Shown here: one piece after another, positions 1-5,781 of the stretch | How positions within the stretch are numbered: the stretch's first letter is position 1 | Layout of the letters: each line of letters starts with the position of its first letter | NCBI GenBank assembly: GCA_947038135.1 | Contig: CAMQVM010000075.1 | Span: 1-7,292, forward strand | DNA length: 7,292 nucleotides | From: an uncultured Rikenellaceae bacterium | GTDB taxonomy: Bacteria > Bacteroidota > Bacteroidia > Bacteroidales > Rikenellaceae | Direction: 5' to 3' | Notes under the pieces: model-generated | What the model saw: only the letters and a program-made list of their open reading frames with translations | Told to the model about the DNA's origin: nothing | Databases searched by the model: none | Program-made: the position numbers and the translations under genes

Positions 1-50
1 TACGAGATTCTCCGGAGTGACTGGAGTTCAGACGTGTGCTCTTCCGATCT
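1..50 (+). other. Illumina P7/TruSeq Read 2 adapter left in the assembly (not genomic)
   Basis: Bases 1-8 (TACGAGAT) match the end of the Illumina P7 primer. Bases 9-16 (TCTCCGGA) sit in the i7 index slot; the reverse complement TCCGGAGA is, from memory, TruSeq HT index D702. Bases 17-50 match the 34-base TruSeq Read 2 adapter, starting GTGACTGGAG and ending CTTCCGATCT. Read on the minus strand, genomic alaS runs straight into this adapter, as expected when a read passes through a short insert. The segment should be trimmed, and nothing in it should be translated. Confidence 0.98.
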
Positions 51-1932
51 TCTCTATAAGCACCGAGTTGGCACGTATCTTACTGTTTACTATACGCTCT
101 ACCTCTTGCAGCTCTTCGTGTGTAACCTTGTTAAAGTGCGAAAAATCAAAACGTAAACCTGATGGCTGTACCAATGACCCTTTTTGCTCTACATGGTTAC
201 CAAGCACCTCTCTAAGTGCTTCATGAAGCAGGTGGGTAGCAGTGTGGTTGTTTGATGATGCTGTATGTTCTACACTATTAACCACAGCTCTAAAGCTTCC
301 ACCTAAATTGGTTGGTAGGGTAGAGGTTATATGTACTGTAAGGTTATTCTCTTTTTGTGTGTCTGTTATCTCAATCTTCTCATTTGCCGAGCTGATATAT
401 CCTTTGTCGCCAACCTGACCACCTGAGTTGCCATAAAATGGGGTCTTGTCGAATACTAGCTGATACAATTTCTTACCCTTAGATGCAACCTCACGATAGC
501 GTGCTATGCGTATATCTGTTTCTAAAAGATCATAACCTACATACTCAGACGATGATATAGCTACTACCTCTATCCAGTCGCCTGTTTCGACAGCAGCAGC
601 ATTACGTGAGCGGTTTTTCTGCTCTGCAAGCTCTTTCTCAAACTGTTCTATATCTACCGACATATCGTTCTCTCTAGCAATAAGCTCTGTAAGGTCGATA
701 GGGAAGCCGTAAGTGTCGTAAAGAACAAAAGCATCTTCGCCAGATATAACCTTGCCACCTGCATCTTTTGTCTTACTCATTACTCCTTCAAGTAGGTTTA
801 TGCCTGTTGCTAAGGTGCGTAAAAATGAGTTCTCCTCCTCCTCTATAACTTTAGTGATAAGCTGCTGTGAGGCAATAAGCTCAGGAAATTGTGCTCCGAG
901 CTGTGCCGCTAGCGTATCTACTAGCTTATACATAAATGGAGTTTTGAAATTAAGGTATGTATATCCATAGCGTACTGCACGGCGAAGTATACGTCTGATA
1001 ACATATCCAGCCTTTACATTTGATGGTATCTGACCATCGGCAATCGAAAAGGCTATTGCTCTGATATGGTCTGCTATAACCCTCATTGCTATATCTCTCT
1101 TTATATCTTCGCCATATTTTACTGACGATAGCTCAGCTATACGGCAAATAATTGGCTGGAACACATCGGTGTCGTAGTTGCTCTTTTTACCTTGAAGTGC
1201 CATACATAGTCGCTCAAAGCCCATGCCTGTATCTACGTGCTTAGAAGGAAGCGGCTCAAGCGAGCCATTAGCTTTACGGTTAAACTGCATAAATACAAGG
1301 TTCCACACCTCTATAACTTGTGGGTTATCCATGTTAACAAGAGAAGCCCCGTCGATAACAGCTCTTTCGCTGTCATCACGAAGGTCGAAATGGAGTTCAC
1401 TGCATGATCCACAAGGACCAGTTTCACCCATCTCCCAAAAGTTATCTTTTTTGTTACCTTTTATAATATGCGACTCAGGAAGAAAACTTTTCCATAGGTC
1501 GTATGCTTCTTGGTCGAAAGGCACACCATCACTATCAGAGCCCTCAAATACACTAACATATATACGGCTTTTATCCATGCCATATACATCAACTATTAGC
1601 TCCCATGCCCACTCAATAGCCTCTTTCTTGAAGTAGTCTCCAAAAGACCAGTTTCCAAGCATCTCAAACATGGTGTGGTGGTAAGTGTCGTGCCCTACCT
1701 CGTCAAGGTCGTTATGTTTACCCGATACCCTTAGGCACTTTTGGCTGTCAGCAACACGCTTGTTGATAATAGGCGTGTTACCAAGAAACATATCTTTAAA
1801 CTGGTTCATTCCTGCATTAGTAAACATTAATGTAGGATCGTTTTTTACAACCATTGGAGCACTTGATACAATTTCGTGTTGTTTAGATTTAAAAAATTCT
1901 AAAAACACCTCTCTAATTTTATTGCTGTTCAT
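51..1932 (-). CDS. alaS: Alanyl-tRNA synthetase, 3' end missing (cut at adapter)
   Basis: AlaRS is a cytosolic class II synthetase that activates alanine with ATP, charges tRNA-Ala and hydrolyses mischarged Ser/Gly-tRNA-Ala. About 627 genomic residues remain; the family is usually near 870. The ATG at 1930-1932 gives the usual AlaRS N-terminus (residues 1-15, MNSNKIREVFLEFFK). The class II catalytic core fills roughly the first 240 residues, with AlaRS blocks such as DPTLMFTNAGMNQFKD (32-47), GHDTYHHTMFEMLGNWSFGD (80-99) and the motif 3 region DTGMGFERL (234-242). The tRNA-recognition region follows. The editing domain starts with the zinc motif HTATH (563-567). The second editing zinc motif (usually CGGTH) and the C-Ala domain are absent, because genomic sequence ends in the codon after IE at 625-627. 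The apparent last residues IGRAHV come from adapter. It is divergent from the M23 genes. The family call is certain; the truncation is an assembly artefact, not a pseudogene. Confidence 0.97.
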
Positions 1933-2009
1933 ATATTAAAATTGTTTATTATCCGTTATAAAATATGCGAAAACTGCGTGATTATAATTACGTGAAAATA
2001 AAAAATAAT

Positions 2010-2017
2010 CAAATTTA
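2010..2017 (-). promoter_or_regulatory. Candidate Bacteroidota -7 box for alaS
   Basis: On the minus strand this reads TAAATTTG, a full match to the Bacteroidota -7 consensus TAnnTTTG, and lies 77 bp before the alaS start. A second match, TAATTTTG, lies on the same strand at 2032-2039 and is an alternative. Neither has a TTTG -33 element at the usual distance of about 20 bases. Such matches arise easily in AT-rich DNA, so this is tentative. Confidence 0.35.
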
Positions 2018-2051
2018 TCATTATTAAGTGGCAAAATTAATCAAAAAAAAT

Positions 2052-2059
2052 TAACTTTG
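2052..2059 (+). promoter_or_regulatory. Candidate Bacteroidota -7 box for the M23/aminopeptidase/rluF cluster
   Basis: TAACTTTG matches the TAnnTTTG consensus of the Bacteroidota primary sigma factor and ends 25 bp before the first M23 start codon, implying a short leader. There is no good TTTG at -33; only a weak AGTG lies about 21 bases upstream. The leader has no Shine-Dalgarno sequence and is A/T-rich up to the ATG, which is common in this phylum. It is the only plus-strand promoter candidate I see for the four-gene cluster. Confidence 0.5.
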
Positions 2060-2084
2060 TTACATTAAAATACATTAATTATAT

Positions 2085-3050
2085 ATGTTGAACAAACGAG
2101 ATAGATATAAAGCAGCTGATAAACAGTTGTTTACACGAAAAACACTCCTTAAATCTAATATTTATAGAGTGGTTCGTAAGGTCCTTTTTGGATTTATTGC
2201 AGTGTCTATTATAAACTTTACATACTCTTATTTTTTTTATACACCTAAAGTATACTCTTTAACAGAAGAAAATAATAAACTTTTTTTGAAGTTGCTTATT
2301 TTACAAGACAAACTGAATTTTTCTAAGAATAACCTCGCAGAAATTGAAAATCGTAATAATAATATTTATAAGGTGATTTTGGGTGTAGATACTGCCTCTT
2401 TGGTAGAGCCACTAGCAATGTATGGCGATAAAGAGCTTTATACTGGTAAAAGATATGGTGATTTAATAGGTAATGCATGGAGTGATATAAACAGTATTTC
2501 ACAAAGGTTATTTATGCAGTCGATATCATTCGATACGTTACAATATCTATCGGCAAATAGAGGTGAAATGCTTGAGTCTATACCTGCTATATGGCCTGTA
2601 AATAGAGATGATCTTAGGCGTATTTCATGTTATTATGGAAATAGAAAACACCCTATATTCGGGCACTGGCATTTTCATACGGGGATAGATCTAGCTGCAC
2701 CGAAAGGGACCCCTATATACTCAACAGCTAGTGGTGTGGTTAAATTATCAGGTTGGTCGGCAGGTTATGGTAATAATGTCACAATAGATCATGGCTATGG
2801 TTATAAAACACGATATGCGCACGCTAATAAATTACTTGTTGAAAAGGGTGATACAGTGGCACGAGGTGAGTTGATAGCTGAAGTGGGGAATACTGGTAAC
2901 TCAACTGGTGACCATCTACACTATGAGATACTATACAGAAATAGAAATATTAACCCTATTGTATATTTCGGGAAAGATATGACGAGCGAAGATTTTTATA
3001 AGATAATTAACGAAGCAAATAAAGTAGAAGAGCAAGATGAAAACCAATAG
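2085..3050 (+). CDS. Membrane-anchored M23 family metallopeptidase (peptidoglycan endopeptidase), first of a tandem pair
   Basis: The 321-residue protein should cut peptide crosslinks in peptidoglycan from the periplasmic face of the inner membrane. A basic N-terminus (residues 1-32) precedes one membrane segment (about 33-52), so the C-terminus faces the periplasm. Residues about 58-95 are charged and probably coiled-coil. A linker follows, then the M23 (LytM/peptidase M23) domain at about 175-295. The zinc-site residues are intact by family comparison: H198 and D202 in HTGID, and H279 in HLHYE. The likely catalytic histidines are H246 (RYAH) and H277. The loop GNTGNSTGDHLHYE (268-281) is canonical. 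The start at 2085 puts the basic segment just before the membrane helix. The gene overlaps the next by 14 bp and is divergent from alaS. Its exact bond specificity, and whether it has a cell-division or shape role, cannot be read from sequence. Confidence 0.93.
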   Translation: MLNKRDRYKAADKQLFTRKTLLKSNIYRVVRKVLFGFIAVSIINFTYSYFFYTPKVYSLTEENNKLFLKLLILQDKLNFSKNNLAEIENRNNNIYKVILGVDTASLVEPLAMYGDKELYTGKRYGDLIGNAWSDINSISQRLFMQSISFDTLQYLSANRGEMLESIPAIWPVNRDDLRRISCYYGNRKHPIFGHWHFHTGIDLAAPKGTPIYSTASGVVKLSGWSAGYGNNVTIDHGYGYKTRYAHANKLLVEKGDTVARGELIAEVGNTGNSTGDHLHYEILYRNRNINPIVYFGKDMTSEDFYKIINEANKVEEQDENQ

Positions 3051-3969
3051 AGTAAAGAGTAGGTTTAAGCGTAGAATATTATCAATCATCGTAAAGCTGT
3101 TTACGTGGATTGGTGCTGTTATGCTTTACTATTTGCTGTTTTCGATCTATTTTGATACACCAATAGAGTATGAAATACGTAAAACAAATAAGGTTCTTGA
3201 GCAGCAGTATGCCAGTTTATCTTCTAAGCTAGACTCTATCAGCATTGTGATGGATAATGTGTCGCAGCGAGATAAAAATGTGTATGGAATGTTGTTTGAG
3301 GCTGAACCATCGACCAATGTAGCCTCTTCGCATGATATGGAGATGAAAAAGAAGGAGCATTTGGTAGGGCTTTCAAATAGAGAACTTGCAGATCATTTTT
3401 TTGATAGGTTATATGGTTTTGAAAACATGGTTAACAGGGGCACAAGCAGATCTAAAACTTTAGAGAAAACTATGGTAAAGTTGGGAGATGAAATATATGA
3501 TATACCATCAATACAGCCCATAGTTAATAGAGAGTTGACAAAGTTTGCTGCTTCATTTGGTCTTAGAGTGCAACCATTTTATAAGAGTGTTATACTTCAT
3601 GAGGGTGTAGATTTTGCTCTGTCAGAAGATAGTCGTATATATGCAACTGCCGACGGAACAGTTAAATCAGCAGGAACAGGTACCAAAGGTGATGGGCTTA
3701 TGATAGAGATATCGCATGGTAACAAATATGTAACAACATACTCGCACCTTAATAAAGCGTTGGTTAGTAAAGGTAATAAAGTTAAACGTGGAGATATAAT
3801 AGCATATAGTGGAAATAGCGGTCTTTCATTTCTGCCTCACCTTCACTACTCAGTGGCGTATGACGGAGTTAAGGTCGATCCTATAAACTACTTTTACTAC
3901 GAAATTACACCTGCACAAAATGAAAAGCTAAAAGAGTTAGCTCAGCTGTTAATGCAGTCGCTAGATTAA
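3037..3969 (+). CDS. Membrane-anchored M23 family metallopeptidase, second of a tandem pair
   Basis: This 310-residue protein has the same plan as its upstream neighbour: basic N-terminus, membrane segment (about 13-38), probable coiled coil (about 45-80), linker and C-terminal M23 domain (about 165-285). After the membrane both proteins have a Y/F-rich stretch ending in TP (FYTPK upstream, FDTPI at 39-43 here). It also carries RDKNVYGMLFEAEP (78-91), a block I recall from M23 proteins beside alaS in Bacteroidales, so it may be the conserved member. The zinc residues are present: H188 and D192 in HEGVD, and H270 in HLH. H237 (YSHL) and H268 are the likely catalytic histidines. The substrate loop is altered (GNSGLSFLPHLHYS, 259-272) and lacks the STG and the Glu after HLHY. 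The start overlaps the previous gene by 14 bp, after a purine-rich GAAGAG that may act as a weak ribosome site. It probably cuts peptidoglycan, but a reduced or regulatory activity is possible. Confidence 0.92.
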   Translation: MKTNRVKSRFKRRILSIIVKLFTWIGAVMLYYLLFSIYFDTPIEYEIRKTNKVLEQQYASLSSKLDSISIVMDNVSQRDKNVYGMLFEAEPSTNVASSHDMEMKKKEHLVGLSNRELADHFFDRLYGFENMVNRGTSRSKTLEKTMVKLGDEIYDIPSIQPIVNRELTKFAASFGLRVQPFYKSVILHEGVDFALSEDSRIYATADGTVKSAGTGTKGDGLMIEISHGNKYVTTYSHLNKALVSKGNKVKRGDIIAYSGNSGLSFLPHLHYSVAYDGVKVDPINYFYYEITPAQNEKLKELAQLLMQSLD

Positions 3970-3992
3970 ATGATAACACTTAAATTAATATT

Positions 3993-5774
3993 ATGAAAAT
4001 ACAAGAGAGAATAAACCAGCTAGTTAAGTACATATCTAAAAGGGCAATTTCTGCCATAATCATACCTTCAAATGATCCTCATTTTAGTGAGTATGTATCT
4101 GCACATCATAAATGTAGAGAGTATATAAGTGGTTTTACAGGGTCAGCAGGTACAGTGGTTATAACTGCTAAAGGCGGAGGTTTATGGACTGATTCTCGCT
4201 ATTTTATTCAGGGCGAAGAGCAGCTTGCAGGTACTAGTCTTGATTTAATGAAGATGGCGCTACCTACAACTCCTACAATAAGTGATTATCTGCTATCAAA
4301 CCTTAAAAAATGCGATGCAGTAGCTGTTGATGCAAAGCTCTATTCAGTGGCAGATTTCAACTCTTTGAAGGCAGAACTTTCAGGGTTGAATTTAATCGCT
4401 ATTGATGATATATTTGAGGAGCTATGGAATGATAGAGAGCCACTTCCTAAAGAGCCAATAATTTCAATGGGTGCAATTATTGCAGGTGAAAACAGAGTCA
4501 GCAAGTTGAGCAGAGTGCGTAAAGCATTAAATATAACAACCGATAAATTTTATTTGGTGTCAGCGTTAGACGAGGTGGCATGGCTGCTGAATATACGTGG
4601 TAGTGATATTGAGTTTAATCCAGTAGTGATAGCTTACTGTATTATAGAGCACTCTAATGCAACTCTTTTTATAGATAAAAATAAAATTAGTGAGGAGTTT
4701 GAGGCAAACCTTAACCGTAAAGGTGTTGAGGTGCAAGAATATAGCGAGGTTGATAGTTATATGTCTCAGCAGAGATGTAAAACATTAATATGTAACACCC
4801 AAAAGACTAATCGTCATATATATGATATTGCCGTAAATAGTGGTGTGAGAATAGTTGAGGAGGAGGGTGTATCTGTAATATCGCATCTTAAGTCAATAAA
4901 AAACTCTAAAGAGATCGAAGGGTTTGAAAAGGCTATGATTGAAGATGGGGTAGCTCTTGTTAAGTTTAATATATGGCTAGAGGAGGCGTTGCAAAATGGT
5001 GGAGTAACTAGTGAGCTGGAGGTATCTGCTAAGTTAAAAAAATATAGAGAGAGGAGTCTTTTGTATAAAGGTCCTAGCTTCGACCCAATAGTAGGGTATA
5101 AGATGAATGGTGCAATTGTGCATTATAGCGTAACCCCTGATAGCTCGCAGTTAATAACGAAAGATGGTATGCTGCTTATGGACTCAGGAGGGCAGTATGA
5201 GTGTGGCACAACAGATATTACACGAACAATACATCTATCAACACCTACACCGCAAGAGAAGATAGACTTTACTCTTGTGTTGCAAGGAAATATAGATCTT
5301 GCCAACTCCGTGTTTTTTAAGGGTATGCGAGGATCACAGCTTGATATATTAGCACGCAGAGCTCTACTAGCGCATGGAATAAACTACCTGCATGGCACTG
5401 GGCATGGCATAGGGCACTACCTAAATGTGCATGAAGGTCCTCAATCTATAAGAATGGAGGAGAACTCGGTGGTTTTAAAAGAGGGTATGGTTATATCTAA
5501 CGAACCTGCTATGTATCGTAGGGGTGAGTATGGTATTCGTACAGAGAATATTTTAGTTGTTGTACCGCACTGTAAAAATGAGTTTGGAGAATTTTTAAAG
5601 TTCCAAACACTCACACTATTCCCAATAGATACACATTGTGTAGTTGTTGATATGCTTACAGTCGAGCAGCGTAGCTGGCTTAATAACTACCATAAAAAGG
5701 TGTATGACAAACTTTCAACCCATCTGACTCCTAAAGAGAGTGTGTGGCTTACTTTAAAAACAAAACAGATATAA
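3993..5774 (+). CDS. pepP: Xaa-Pro aminopeptidase (aminopeptidase P, M24B, three-domain type)
   Basis: It removes the N-terminal residue from peptides whose second residue is proline, using a dinuclear metal site, probably Mn. No signal peptide or membrane segment is visible, so it should be cytosolic. At 593 residues it matches the three-domain form known from eukaryotic cytosolic XPNPEP1, not the shorter E. coli PepP; the symbol is used loosely. Two creatinase-like N-terminal domains (about 4-140 and 155-300, with GFTGSAGT at 47-54) precede the pita-bread M24 domain (about 310-525). A C-terminal extension (about 530-593) follows, typical of this class. The five metal ligands are all present: D397 (MDSGG), D408 (TTDIT), H471 (HGTGHGIGH), E504 (NEPAMY) and E518 (RTEN). 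Likely substrate histidines are H377 (VHYS) and H480 (NVHEGP). It starts 23 bp after the second M23 gene and ends 7 bp before rluF, so it is probably cotranscribed. No Shine-Dalgarno sequence is visible before the ATG. Confidence 0.95.
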   Translation: MKIQERINQLVKYISKRAISAIIIPSNDPHFSEYVSAHHKCREYISGFTGSAGTVVITAKGGGLWTDSRYFIQGEEQLAGTSLDLMKMALPTTPTISDYLLSNLKKCDAVAVDAKLYSVADFNSLKAELSGLNLIAIDDIFEELWNDREPLPKEPIISMGAIIAGENRVSKLSRVRKALNITTDKFYLVSALDEVAWLLNIRGSDIEFNPVVIAYCIIEHSNATLFIDKNKISEEFEANLNRKGVEVQEYSEVDSYMSQQRCKTLICNTQKTNRHIYDIAVNSGVRIVEEEGVSVISHLKSIKNSKEIEGFEKAMIEDGVALVKFNIWLEEALQNGGVTSELEVSAKLKKYRERSLLYKGPSFDPIVGYKMNGAIVHYSVTPDSSQLITKDGMLLMDSGGQYECGTTDITRTIHLSTPTPQEKIDFTLVLQGNIDLANSVFFKGMRGSQLDILARRALLAHGINYLHGTGHGIGHYLNVHEGPQSIRMEENSVVLKEGMVISNEPAMYRRGEYGIRTENILVVVPHCKNEFGEFLKFQTLTLFPIDTHCVVVDMLTVEQRSWLNNYHKKVYDKLSTHLTPKESVWLTLKTKQI

Positions 5775-5781
5775 ATAAAAT

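Noticed and set aside
51..1932. Natural short form of AlaRS lacking C-Ala
   Set aside because: The frame ends inside sequencing adapter, in the middle of the editing domain, so the shortness is an artefact.
752..1939. Several plus-strand open frames opposite alaS (752-970, 1223-1636, 1685-1939)
   Set aside because: They are antisense to well-conserved AlaRS sequence and show no family features or start context.
5123..5305. Short minus-strand open frame inside the aminopeptidase gene
   Set aside because: It is antisense to the M24 metal-binding core; a shadow.
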